This document shows positions 44,456 through 53,056 of a stretch of DNA of 64,000 nt, piece after piece (position 1 is the first letter of the stretch; each line of letters starts with the position of its first letter). The position numbers were made by a program, and so were the translations under genes. The notes beneath the pieces are model-generated. The model searched no databases. It was not told where the DNA came from and saw only the letters and a list, made by a program, of their open reading frames with translations. The stretch lies in assembly GCF_900496965.1 (NCBI RefSeq), contig NZ_UFQB01000007.1:1-64000 (forward strand), in the 5' to 3' direction. This DNA is from Achromobacter agilis (GTDB lineage: Bacteria; Pseudomonadota; Gammaproteobacteria; Burkholderiales; Burkholderiaceae_B).

Positions 44456-45785
44456 AGTCCCGCGTTTCCAGGACCTTGTTGATGCGCAGCGCGAGCAACG
44501 TGCAAGCCGCGCCCGACAGCAAGTAGATGCTGACCGCGACCAGCCCGAAGCGCGCCGACAGGCCCAGGGCCACGAGGGGCGCGAACGCCGCGCCGATCAG
44601 CCATGCCATATCGGAGGTGAGCGCCGCGCCGGTGTAGCGGAAGCGCCGGGTGAAATTGGCGGTGACGGTGCCCGACGCCTGGCCGTAGGACAGCCCCAGC
44701 AGCACGAACCCCACCAGGATGAACGCGTCCTGCGCCTTCGGCCCGCCGCCCAGCAGCCACGGCGTGAACAGGGCGAACACCGCGATCAGCGCCGCCAGCA
44801 GGCCGAGCGTGGTACGCCGGCCGATGCGGTCGGCCAGCCATCCCGAGGCGATGGTGCCGAGGATGCCCAGCGCCGCGCCGATGATCTGCACGATCAGCAC
44901 GTCTGGAATCTGCTGCGTGGCGCTGACGGCGATCCATGACAGCGGGAACACCGTGACCAGGTGGAACAAGGCATAGCTGGCCAGCGCGGCGAACGCGCCG
45001 ATGAAGAGGTTGTAGCCTTGTTCGCGCACCATCTGGCCGGTGCTGATGGGTTCGAGTTCGCCTTCTTCGAGCAGCTGCGTGTATTCCTCGGTGACGACCA
45101 GGCGCAGCCGCGCGAACAGGGCGACCACGTTGATGGCGAACGCCACGAAGAACGGATAGCGCCAGCCCCATTCGAGGAAGTCGGCTTGCGTCAGCGTCAC
45201 GTGCAGGAACAGGAACAGCGCGCTGGCCACCATGAAGCCCACGGGCGCGCCCAGCTGGCCCAGCATCGCGTACCAGCCGCGGCGGTTGGGCGGCGCGTTC
45301 AACGCCAGCAGCGATGGCAGACCGTCCCAGGACCCGCCCAGCGCCAGCCCCTGCAGGCAGCGGAAGGCCGACAGCAGGACGATGGCGTGCACGCCGATGG
45401 CGTTGTAGCTCGGCAAAAACGCCATGCCCACCGTGGCCGTGCCAAGCAGGAACAACGCGATGGTCAGCTTCGTTGCGCGGCCCCAACGTCGCTGCACGGC
45501 CATCGACAGCGCGGTGCCGATGGGCCGCATGATGAAGGCGAACGAGAAAATGACGAAGGACCAGAGCGTGCCTTCCAGCGGCGCTTCGAAGGGGAAGAAG
45601 ACCTGCGGAAACACCAGCACGCAGGCGATCCCGAAGACGAAGAAATCGAAGTATTCGGAGGCCCGGCCAACCACCACGCCCACCGCGATTTCGCCCGGCG
45701 CCACCTTGGCGTGGCTGCCGCCGCCCGCCGCGGGCGGTTGGGGAAATGAAGGAGCGTGGCCCGGATATTGCGTGGTGGTCGCCAT
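44454..45785 (-). CDS. MHS-family MFS transporter
   Basis: This 443-residue transporter has 12 helices of the metabolite:H+ symporter group. Blocks are SEYFDFFVFGIACVLVFPQVFFP, FAFIMRPIGTALSMAVQRRWGR, FRCLQGLALGGSWDGLPSLLA and ASGWLADRIGRRTTLG. MHS members carry shikimate, α-ketoglutarate or other organic acids. ATG 45785 is the family-like start; the upstream frame is unlikely. It is divergent from the cyo operon, 222 bp away. Substrate unknown. Confidence 0.9.
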   Translation of the reverse strand: MATTTQYPGHAPSFPQPPAAGGGSHAKVAPGEIAVGVVVGRASEYFDFFVFGIACVLVFPQVFFPFEAPLEGTLWSFVIFSFAFIMRPIGTALSMAVQRRWGRATKLTIALFLLGTATVGMAFLPSYNAIGVHAIVLLSAFRCLQGLALGGSWDGLPSLLALNAPPNRRGWYAMLGQLGAPVGFMVASALFLFLHVTLTQADFLEWGWRYPFFVAFAINVVALFARLRLVVTEEYTQLLEEGELEPISTGQMVREQGYNLFIGAFAALASYALFHLVTVFPLSWIAVSATQQIPDVLIVQIIGAALGILGTIASGWLADRIGRRTTLGLLAALIAVFALFTPWLLGGGPKAQDAFILVGFVLLGLSYGQASGTVTANFTRRFRYTGAALTSDMAWLIGAAFAPLVALGLSARFGLVAVSIYLLSGAACTLLALRINKVLETRD

Positions 45786-46007
45786 GTGATTGCTCGCTGA
45801 AGGAGGTTCGAAATACGCCTTGTCTACGATCCTGCAACACACCTGTACGCGGAGAGCCCGTCTTGCGCAGAGCCGCCCCATTCCTGGGATGCAGCCCTGG
45901 TCCGCATGCCTTGCCCCGCATATTTTTGTTCTTTTTACCCTAGATTTTTCGCGGCTTCCAGCGTAGTGTTGCGTTTACTTCCCACGGTTACGTTTCGGGG
46001 TATGGTC

Positions 46008-47051
46008 ATGCCGTCCTTCCCAAGGCTCCGCGGATTGATCCTGTTTACCGCCCTGCCATTGCTCACCGGATGCAATGCGGTGCTGCTCTCGCCCTCGGGC
46101 GACGTGGCCGTGCAGCAGCGGAACCTGATCCTCATCTCGACCGGCTTGATGCTGCTCATCATCGTCCCGGTCATCATCCTCACCTTGCTGTTCGCGTGGC
46201 GCTACCGCGCCAGCAACAAGACCGCCCGCTACGATCCGGAATGGAACCACTCCACCATGCTGGAGCTCCTGATCTGGGCCGCGCCGCTCCTTATCATCAT
46301 CGCGCTTGGCGCCCTGACCTGGGTCAGCACGCACCAGCTCGACCCCTACCGCCCGCTCGCGCGCCTGTCGGAAGGCCGCGAAGTGCCTCCCGACACTAAG
46401 CCGCTGGTGGTCGAAGTGGTGGCGCTGGACTGGAAATGGCTGTTCGTCTACCCCGAACAGGGCATCGCGGCCGTGAACGAAATGGCAGCCCCCGTCGACC
46501 GCCCGATCCAGTTCAAGATCACCTCGTCGACGGTGATGAATTCCTTCTTCGTCCCCGCGCTGGCGGGGCAGATCTACGCCATGCCCGGCATGCAGACAAC
46601 GCTGCATGCCGTCATCAACCATCCCGGCGAATATGAAGGCCTGTCCGCCAACTACAGCGGCTCCGGCTTCTCCGGCATGCGCTTCAAGTTCCATGGCCTG
46701 GACCAGCAGGGCTTCGACAAATGGGTGGCCGACGCGCGCGCTTCCGGCGCCGCGCTCAGCCGCGACACCTACCTGAAGCTGGAACAGCCCAGCGAACGCA
46801 ATCCCGTCCAGCGCTACGCGTCCGTCGCGCCCGGCCTGTTCGAAGCGGTTGTGAACCGCTGCGTGGAACCCAACCGGATGTGCATGCGCGATGCGATGGC
46901 CATCGACGCGCAGGGCGGCATGGGCATCCCCGGCGCGCTCAACGTCACGACCCTGGACCCGGAAACGCGGCAGCGCCTGGGGCTCGACGGCGCGCCGGCG
47001 CGCAAATACGTGGGCGCGATGTGCACGGCCACGCAGGGACTGGTGCTGTAG
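46008..47051 (+). CDS. cyoA: Cytochrome bo-type quinol oxidase subunit II
   Basis: This 347-residue subunit of the inner-membrane ubiquinol oxidase has a lipobox LLTGC (near 18-22), two membrane helices (about 35-55 and 80-100), and a periplasmic cupredoxin domain (VVEVVALDWKWLFVYPEQ, NSFFVPALAGQIYAMPGM). It lacks the CuA ligands, as expected for a quinol oxidase. It is the first gene of cyoABCD-surf1. ATG 46008 fits the GGGG site better than ATG 46002. The promoter lies in the AT-richer gap 45786-46007; no clear -35/-10 was assigned. Confidence 0.95.
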   Translation: MPSFPRLRGLILFTALPLLTGCNAVLLSPSGDVAVQQRNLILISTGLMLLIIVPVIILTLLFAWRYRASNKTARYDPEWNHSTMLELLIWAAPLLIIIALGALTWVSTHQLDPYRPLARLSEGREVPPDTKPLVVEVVALDWKWLFVYPEQGIAAVNEMAAPVDRPIQFKITSSTVMNSFFVPALAGQIYAMPGMQTTLHAVINHPGEYEGLSANYSGSGFSGMRFKFHGLDQQGFDKWVADARASGAALSRDTYLKLEQPSERNPVQRYASVAPGLFEAVVNRCVEPNRMCMRDAMAIDAQGGMGIPGALNVTTLDPETRQRLGLDGAPARKYVGAMCTATQGLVL

Positions 47052-47122
47052 CGGGTTGCGGCAGCGGCGGTGCGGATGCGGCGCGGACTTCATGAAATCC
47101 TGGTCTTTATGGTGGAATCGAG

Positions 47123-49129
47123 ATGCCTGATCAACCAGACCTCACCAAGCTGATCTTCGGTCGACTGACCTGGGACGCCATTCCGTTCCACGAGCCGATC
47201 CTTCTCGCCACCTTCATCGTGGTGGCGATCGGCGGCATCGCGGTTCTGGGCGCGATCACGTACTACCGCAAGTGGGGCTACTTGTGGCACGAATGGTTCA
47301 CCAGCATCGACCACAAGAAGATCGGCATCATGTATGTCGTGCTTGGCATCGTGATGCTGCTGCGCGGCTTCGCCGACGCCATCATGATGCGCTTGCAGCA
47401 GGCCGTGGCGTTCGGCGATTCGACGGGCTACCTGCCTCCCCACCACTACGACCAGATCTTCACCGCGCACGGCGTGATCATGATCTTCTTCGTGGCCATG
47501 CCGCTGGTCACGGGCCTCATGAACTACATCGTTCCCCTGCAGATCGGCGCGCGCGACGTGGCCTTCCCGTTCCTGAACAATTTCAGCTTCTGGATGACGA
47601 CCGGCGGCGTGATACTGGTCATGATGTCGCTTTTCGTGGGCGAGTTCGCGCGCACCGGCTGGCTCGCCTATCCACCGTTATCCGGCATCGCGAGCAGTCC
47701 GGATGTGGGCGTGGACTATTACATCTGGGCATTGCAGATAGCGGGGGTGGGAACCCTGCTATCCGGCGTCAACCTGCTGGTCACCATCGTCAAGATGCGC
47801 GCCCCCGGCATGAGCATGATGCGCATGCCCATCTTCACCTGGACGGCGCTGTGCACCAACGTGCTGATCGTGGCGGCCTTCCCGGTCCTCACCGCGGTGC
47901 TGGCCCTGCTGTCCATGGACCGCTACGTCGGCACCAACTTCTTCACGGCGGACTTCGGCGGCAACGCCATGATGTACGTGAACCTGATCTGGATCTGGGG
48001 CCACCCCGAGGTCTATATCCTGATCCTTCCCGCCTTCGGCATCTTCTCCGAGGTGGTTTCCACCTTCAGCCGCAAGCGTCTGTTCGGCTATGCCTCGATG
48101 GTGTACGCCACGGTCGTGATCACGGTGCTGTCGTACCTGGTGTGGCTGCACCACTTCTTCACCATGGGGTCCGGGGCCAGCGTGAACTCGTTCTTCGGGA
48201 TCACGACCATGATCATCTCGATCCCGACGGGCGCCAAGATATTCAACTGGCTGTTCACGATGTACCGCGGCCGCATCCGCTTCGAGGTCCCCATGCTGTG
48301 GACGGTGGGTTTCATGGTGACCTTCGTGATCGGCGGCATGACGGGCGTGCTGCTGGCCGTGCCGCCCGCCGACTTCGCCCTGCACAACAGCCTGTTCCTG
48401 ATCGCGCACTTCCATAACGTGATCATCGGCGGCGTGCTCTTCGGCCTGATGGCGGGCATCACGTACTGGTTCCCCAAGGCCTTCGGCTACCGGCTCGATC
48501 CCTTCTGGGGCAAGTGCTCATTCTGGTTCTGGCTGGTGGGCTTTTATGTCGCCTTCATGCCGCTGTATGTGCTCGGGCTGATGGGCGTGACGCGCCGCGT
48601 CAACCACTTCGAGGATATGTCGCTGCAGATCTGGTTCCAGGTGGCGGCCTTCGGCGCGCTGCTGATCGCCTGCGGCATCGCCAGCTTCCTGATCCAGCTG
48701 GTGGTGAGCTACCGCCGCCGCGAGTCGCTGCGCGACGAAACCGGCGACCCCTGGGACGGCCGGACCCTGGAATGGTCCACATCCTCGCCGCCGCCCAACT
48801 ACAACTTTGCCTTCACGCCGCGCGTGCACGACCTGGACGCCTGGTGGCAGATGAAGCAGCACGGCTACCAGCGGCCGCAGCAGGGCTTCATCCCCATCCA
48901 CATGCCCAAGAACACGTGGGCGGGCATCGTGCTGGCAGGCATCAGCGTGGTAATGGGTTTTGCGTTGATCTGGCACATGTGGCCGCTGGCGGTGCTGTCG
49001 TTCGCGGCGCTGATCCTGGTATCCATCGTTCATACCTTCAACTACAAGCGCGATTACTACGTGCCCGCCGACGAGGTCGTGCGCACGGAAGACGCCCGCA
49101 CGCAATTGTTGGTGAAAAATAATGTCTGA
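47123..49129 (+). CDS. cyoB: Cytochrome bo-type quinol oxidase subunit I
   Basis: This 668-residue catalytic subunit has 14-15 helices and carries heme b, the heme-copper centre and proton channels. Key blocks are [18 protein letters not shown] (heme-b His), [20 protein letters not shown] (CuB His with cross-linked Tyr), [10 protein letters not shown] (CuB His pair) and [16 protein letters not shown] (heme His). The N-terminal [13 protein letters not shown] is typical of CyoB. It overlaps cyoC by 8 nt. Confidence 0.97.
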   Translation: MPDQPDLTKLIFGRLTWDAIPFHEPILLATFIVVAIGGIAVLGAITYYRKWGYLWHEWFTSIDHKKIGIMYVVLGIVMLLRGFADAIMMRLQQAVAFGDSTGYLPPHHYDQIFTAHGVIMIFFVAMPLVTGLMNYIVPLQIGARDVAFPFLNNFSFWMTTGGVILVMMSLFVGEFARTGWLAYPPLSGIASSPDVGVDYYIWALQIAGVGTLLSGVNLLVTIVKMRAPGMSMMRMPIFTWTALCTNVLIVAAFPVLTAVLALLSMDRYVGTNFFTADFGGNAMMYVNLIWIWGHPEVYILILPAFGIFSEVVSTFSRKRLFGYASMVYATVVITVLSYLVWLHHFFTMGSGASVNSFFGITTMIISIPTGAKIFNWLFTMYRGRIRFEVPMLWTVGFMVTFVIGGMTGVLLAVPPADFALHNSLFLIAHFHNVIIGGVLFGLMAGITYWFPKAFGYRLDPFWGKCSFWFWLVGFYVAFMPLYVLGLMGVTRRVNHFEDMSLQIWFQVAAFGALLIACGIASFLIQLVVSYRRRESLRDETGDPWDGRTLEWSTSSPPPNYNFAFTPRVHDLDAWWQMKQHGYQRPQQGFIPIHMPKNTWAGIVLAGISVVMGFALIWHMWPLAVLSFAALILVSIVHTFNYKRDYYVPADEVVRTEDARTQLLVKNNV

Positions 49130-49763
49130 TACCCTCGCCCCCACCCTGCCCGGCGGCGCGACGCCGTCCTCGGAGCCCATATTCCACGTTCCGGGCGAAC
49201 ACCATCCCAAGAACGGCACGCTGCTGGGTTTCTGGGTATACCTGATGAGCGACTGCCTCATCTTCGCCTGCCTGTTCGCCACCTACGGCGTGCTGGGCCG
49301 CAACTACGCGGCGGGCCCGTCGGGCGCCGACCTGTTCGACCTGCCGCTGGTGGCGGTGAACACCTCGCTGCTGCTTCTGTCATCGATCACCTACGGCTTC
49401 GCCATGCTGGAGATGCGGCGCAACCGCATCGGCGCCACGCAGCTCTGGCTGGCCGTGACGGGCATTCTCGGCCTGGGCTTCCTGTCGCTGGAACTCTACG
49501 AATTCGCGCACCTGATCCACCAGGGCGCGGGCCCGCAGCGCAGCGCCTTCCTGTCGTCCTTCTTCACGCTGGTCGGCACGCACGGGCTGCACGTCACCTT
49601 CGGCATCGTGTGGCTGGTGACGATGATGATCCAGGTGCAGATGCATGGCCTGATCCCCGAAAACCGCCGCCGCCTGATGTGCCTGTCCATGTTCTGGCAC
49701 TTCCTGGACCTGATCTGGGTCGGCGTGTTCACCTTTGTCTATCTCATGGGAGTCCTGCCATGA
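49122..49763 (+). CDS. cyoC: Cytochrome bo-type quinol oxidase subunit III
   Basis: This 213-residue five-helix membrane subunit has [64 protein letters not shown] and [23 protein letters not shown]. It structurally supports subunit I. It overlaps both neighbours (cyoB by 8 nt, cyoD by 4 nt), so production is coupled. Confidence 0.96.
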   Translation: MSDTLAPTLPGGATPSSEPIFHVPGEHHPKNGTLLGFWVYLMSDCLIFACLFATYGVLGRNYAAGPSGADLFDLPLVAVNTSLLLLSSITYGFAMLEMRRNRIGATQLWLAVTGILGLGFLSLELYEFAHLIHQGAGPQRSAFLSSFFTLVGTHGLHVTFGIVWLVTMMIQVQMHGLIPENRRRLMCLSMFWHFLDLIWVGVFTFVYLMGVLP

Positions 49764-50161
49764 CCGCGCATACGGATCACCTGGCCCATCCGGGCGGCCA
49801 CGACGGGCACCATGACGACGACGATGGCGCCGCCCACGGCACGCTCAAGAGCTACATGACCGGCTTCGTGCTGGCGGCCATCCTGACCGCCATTCCGTTC
49901 TGGCTGGTCATGGAGCGGGTCTTCGCGGATTCGCGCACCACCGCGCTGGTGATCCTGGCGTTCGCCGTGGTGCAGATCGTGGTCCATATCGTCTACTTCC
50001 TGCACATGGACACCAAGTCGGAAAGCGGCTGGAACATGTTGGCGTTAATATTCACGCTGGTGCTGGTCGTCATTACGCTCAGCGGATCCATCTGGATCAT
50101 GTATCACTTGAACTCCAATATGATGCCCATGTCCACCCACGACATGCGCAAAATGCCCTGA
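49760..50161 (+). CDS. cyoD: Cytochrome bo-type quinol oxidase subunit IV
   Basis: This 133-residue three-helix subunit has GTLKSYMTGFVLAAILTAIPFWLVM, VIVHIVYFLHMDTKSESGWNM and IFTLVLVVITLSGSIWIMYHL. A His/Asp-rich N-terminus (DGHHDDDDGAAHG) might bind metal. It helps subunit I assemble. The stop overlaps the SURF1 start by 1 nt. Confidence 0.95.
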   Translation: MTAHTDHLAHPGGHDGHHDDDDGAAHGTLKSYMTGFVLAAILTAIPFWLVMERVFADSRTTALVILAFAVVQIVVHIVYFLHMDTKSESGWNMLALIFTLVLVVITLSGSIWIMYHLNSNMMPMSTHDMRKMP

Positions 50162-50937
50162 TGCCCGCAGTAAAAGAATCTTCTTCCGGCGACCCCCCCC
50201 GTAATCCGCGCAGCGCAACCACCCTGGTCATCCTGGGGGTGGTTGCCGTCGCCATTTTCGCGGGCCTGTGCGCCCTGGGCACCTGGCAGGTGCATCGCCT
50301 GGCCTGGAAGCACGCCCTGATCGCGCAGGTCGACGCGCGCGCCCATGCGCCCGCCACGCCGGCCCCGGGCCGCGGGGAATGGTCCGCGCTGACCTCCGAC
50401 AACGCCGAATACCGCCGCGTCTCGGTCACCGGCGTCTATCAATACAACCGCCAGACGCTGGTGCAGGCGGCGACCGAACTGGGCAGCGGCTATTGGGTCA
50501 TGACGCCCTTGCAGCTTGCCGACGGCGGCACGGTGCTGGTCAACCGCGGCTTCGTGCTGCCGGAATGGCGCAAGGGCCAGGCGGATGCGGCGCAACCGTC
50601 CGCGCAGGCCAGCGTGACGGGCCTGCTGCGCATGGGCGAGCCGGGCAGCGGCTTCCTGCGCAACAACGATCCCGCGGCCAACCTCTGGTACTCGCGCGAC
50701 CTTCCCGCGATCGCCGCCGCGCGCAGCTTGGCGGACGTGGCGCCGTACTTCATCGATGCGGACGCCGTGGATGGCGCACGCGATGCCCGCAAGGCCCCCG
50801 TCGGCGGCCTGACGGTGCTGACGTTCCCCAACAATCACCTGGTGTACGCCATCACCTGGTATGCGCTGGCGGCCATGGTGCTGGTTGGCGCGTTCATCTT
50901 CGTGCGCGAGGAAAAGCGCGCTCGCCGTAAGGGCTGA
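50161..50937 (+). CDS. SURF1-family oxidase assembly factor
   Basis: This 258-residue protein has an N-terminal membrane helix (about 20-40) and a C-terminal one (LVYAITWYALAAMVLVGAFIF). SURF1 motifs are GTWQVHRLAWKHALI, YRRVSVTGVY, YWVMTPLQLADGGTVLVNRGFV and LTVLTFPNNHLVYAITWYALA. SURF1 helps insert heme into the terminal oxidase. Its place in the cyo operon resembles the Surf1q of Paracoccus quinol oxidase. No heme O synthase (cyoE) follows. Confidence 0.93.
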   Translation: MPAVKESSSGDPPRNPRSATTLVILGVVAVAIFAGLCALGTWQVHRLAWKHALIAQVDARAHAPATPAPGRGEWSALTSDNAEYRRVSVTGVYQYNRQTLVQAATELGSGYWVMTPLQLADGGTVLVNRGFVLPEWRKGQADAAQPSAQASVTGLLRMGEPGSGFLRNNDPAANLWYSRDLPAIAAARSLADVAPYFIDADAVDGARDARKAPVGGLTVLTFPNNHLVYAITWYALAAMVLVGAFIFVREEKRARRKG

Positions 50938-50961
50938 ATCCGCCGGCCAAGGCCGGTGTCC

Positions 50962-51026
50962 TACAATGAAGGCTGGGAACACCACTTGGCGCTATGCGCT
51001 GCGTGGTGTTCCCTTTTTGTTTTTTC
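50962..51026 (+). terminator. Terminator hairpin with a promoter-like box in front, upstream of the porin
   Basis: GGGAACACCAC (50975-50985) and GTGGTGTTCCC (51003-51013) form a perfect 11-bp stem, followed by TTTTTGTTTTTT. It ends the cyo-surf1 unit. Curiously, TACAAT (50962-50967) stands 7 bp before the stem, like a -10 box. Transcription from it would start near the hairpin and make a short RNA or an attenuated porin leader. No good -35 is visible. Confidence 0.85.
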
Positions 51027-51051
51027 AACCCTTCTACAGGAGTCCTCCCGG

Positions 51052-52158
51052 ATGAAAAAGACGTTGCTCGCAGCCGCAATGTTCACCACTTTTGCAGGCG
51101 TCGCTCAGGCAGAAACGTCGGTCACTCTCTATGGTGTCATCGACACCGGCATTGGCTACAACAAGATCAAGGGCGATGGCTACAGCGGTAGCAAGCTCGG
51201 CATGATCAACGGCATCCAGGCCGGCTCCCGTTGGGGCCTGCGCGGTTCCGAAGATCTGGGCGACGGCCTGCGTGCGGTATTCAAGCTGGAAAGCGGCTTC
51301 GACTCCGCCAACGGGCAGCGCGGGCAGTCCGGTCGCCTGTTCGGACGCCAGGCCACCATCGGCCTCGCCAACGACGCCTGGGGCTCGCTGGAATTCGGGC
51401 GCCAGGCCACCATCGGCTCGAACTACCTCGCCGACATCGATCCGTTCTACACCAGCTACACGCAATCCAACCTGGGCCTGGGCTTCAGCGCCGCCAACAC
51501 CATGCGCTGGGACAACATGGTCATGTACCGCACCCCCTCGGTGAACGGTTTCGAGATGGGCGTCGGCTATTCCTTCAACGCGGACGACACAACTGCGGAC
51601 CAGACCGGTTTCCGCACCGCCGACAACACCCGCGGCATCACCGCCGGCCTGCGCTACGTGCAAGGCCCGCTGAACATCGCGCTGACGTACGACCAGCTCA
51701 ACGGCTCCAACCGCGCCGCCATCGACCACGACGCCACCCCGCGCCAATATGCCCTGGGCGTGTCGTACGACCTGGAAGTGGTCAAGCTGGCGGCCGCCTA
51801 CGGCCGCACCACCGACGGCTGGTTCGTCGGCCAGGACCTGCCCGCCGGCACGCCGTTCAGCGACGAGTTCGGCACCAACCGCTTCGTGGACGGCTTCAAG
51901 GCCAACTCCTACATGCTGGGCGCCACCCTGCCCGTCGGCGGCGCCGGCAGCCTGTTCACCTCGTGGCAGCACGTCTCGCCGAACAACGACAAACTCACCG
52001 GCGGCGACACCAACATGAACGTCTGGAGCGTGGGCTACACCTACGACATCTCCAAGCGCACCAACCTGTACGCCTACGGTTCGTACGGCAAGGACTACGC
52101 CTTCATCGACGGCCTGAAGAGCACGGCCGCGGGCGTGGGCGTGCGTCACACGTTCTAA
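51052..52158 (+). CDS. General trimeric porin
   Basis: This 368-residue outer-membrane porin has a signal peptide (MKKTLLAAAMFTTFAGVAQA) and then ETSVTLYGVIDTGIGY, the standard start of betaproteobacterial porins. The constriction-loop region and strands include GSRWGLRGSEDLGDGLRAVF and GRLFGRQATIGLANDAWGSL. It ends in the BAM signal VGVRHTF. It allows passive diffusion of small hydrophilic solutes. ATG 51052 follows CAGGAG. Its promoter region contains the hairpin at 50975, so the leader may be regulated. Confidence 0.95.
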   Translation: MKKTLLAAAMFTTFAGVAQAETSVTLYGVIDTGIGYNKIKGDGYSGSKLGMINGIQAGSRWGLRGSEDLGDGLRAVFKLESGFDSANGQRGQSGRLFGRQATIGLANDAWGSLEFGRQATIGSNYLADIDPFYTSYTQSNLGLGFSAANTMRWDNMVMYRTPSVNGFEMGVGYSFNADDTTADQTGFRTADNTRGITAGLRYVQGPLNIALTYDQLNGSNRAAIDHDATPRQYALGVSYDLEVVKLAAAYGRTTDGWFVGQDLPAGTPFSDEFGTNRFVDGFKANSYMLGATLPVGGAGSLFTSWQHVSPNNDKLTGGDTNMNVWSVGYTYDISKRTNLYAYGSYGKDYAFIDGLKSTAAGVGVRHTF

Positions 52159-52175
52159 GCATCCGCGCGGTACCG

Positions 52176-52210
52176 GGCGCCGGCATCAGGATCGTGCCGG
52201 CGCCTTTTTT
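52176..52210. terminator. Rho-independent terminator of the porin gene
   Basis: GGCGCCGGCA (52176-52185) and TGCCGGCGCC (52195-52204) form a perfect 10-bp stem with a 9-nt loop, then six T (52205-52210). It lies partly inside the 3' end of the convergent AraC gene, whose last residues (RKKAPARS) are encoded by this hairpin. Confidence 0.92.
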
Positions 52211-52968
52211 CGTCCTGGGGGTTCGCCGTAAGTGCGCCGGTACATGGCAATGAACGCGCTGTCGCTGGCGTATCCCATCGCATGCGCCACCGCGGTCACG
52301 GACGCGCCTTCGGCCAACCGGGCCCGCGCCGCCAGCAGGCGGCACTGGGTGCGCCAGCGGCCGAACGGCAGGCCGGTTTCGGCCAGGAACAGCCGCGCCA
52401 GCGTGCGGCCGCTGGCGCCCACGCGGCCGGCCCAGTCATCGATGGACAAGGGGCAGGCCGGGTTGGCCAGCAGCTCGCGCGCGATGGGCGCCAGCCGGCG
52501 GTCGCGCGGCATGGGCAGGTGCAGGGGCGCCGCTGGCGCCGCGGCCAGCTCGTCGAGCAGCGTGTCCACGATGCGCGCCTGGCCCGCGTCCAGCGCCGCG
52601 TCCGCTGGCCACTGCGTCACGCGCAGAATCAGCTCGCGCAAGAGCGGATTCACGTCCAGGATCATCGGTTCGACGGGCAGCCCGGGATAGGCCGCCACGT
52701 CGAAATACAGGCTGCGATAGGCAAACCTGCCGTGCATGGCGGTGCGGTGCGCGCACCCCGCGGGCAGCCACGCGGCCTGCAGCGGCGCCAACTGGCCGAC
52801 GCGGTCCGGCAGATACAGCGTGACGCCGCCCTCCGCCTGGTAGAGCAATTGCGCTCGCCGGTGCGCATGCCAATCGGAGGCGTGCGCGCGCGTGTCGACG
52901 GCCATGCCCACCACGGGGCAGGCGGCCGTGTCCGGATCGGCAACGGCATCTGGCGAATAGTGCGGCAT
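52186..52968 (-). CDS. AraC-family regulator
   Basis: This 260-residue AraC-type protein has an N-terminal cupin (HAHRRAQLLYQAEGGVTLYLPD and AAWLPAGCAHRTAMHG) and a C-terminal double HTH (IDDWAGRVGASGRTLARLFLAETGLPFGRWRTQ; VAHAMGYASDSAFIAMYRRTYGEPPGR). It is divergent from a Bcr/CflA-type exporter. Direct repeats in the gap suit AraC binding. Its start ATG 52968 is supported by the motif layout; the open frame continues upstream in a non-coding manner. Confidence 0.9.
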   Translation of the reverse strand: MPHYSPDAVADPDTAACPVVGMAVDTRAHASDWHAHRRAQLLYQAEGGVTLYLPDRVGQLAPLQAAWLPAGCAHRTAMHGRFAYRSLYFDVAAYPGLPVEPMILDVNPLLRELILRVTQWPADAALDAGQARIVDTLLDELAAAPAAPLHLPMPRDRRLAPIARELLANPACPLSIDDWAGRVGASGRTLARLFLAETGLPFGRWRTQCRLLAARARLAEGASVTAVAHAMGYASDSAFIAMYRRTYGEPPGRKKAPARS

Positions 52969-52971
52969 GTC

Positions 52972-53008
52972 AGATATGCGATGTTTTTTGGCTAGATATC
53001 GTGATTTT
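52972..53008. promoter_or_regulatory. Direct repeats between AraC and MFS genes
   Basis: AGATATGCGATGTTTT (52972-52987) and AGATATCGTGATTTT (52994-53008) are similar direct repeats with a 22-bp period, in the divergent gap of an AraC regulator and an exporter. Two direct half-sites about two helical turns apart are typical for AraC proteins. Binding is inferred. Confidence 0.42.
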
Positions 53009-53056
53009 GCTTGCTCTCGCCTGGATACGCTAGTGCCCTTTTGCTCCAGGTCCATG

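Noticed and set aside
43345-45921. Open frame of 858 codons on the minus strand
   Set aside because: It lies antisense to the binding protein and out of frame with the MHS transporter, with Arg/Gly/Ala-rich, low-information sequence.
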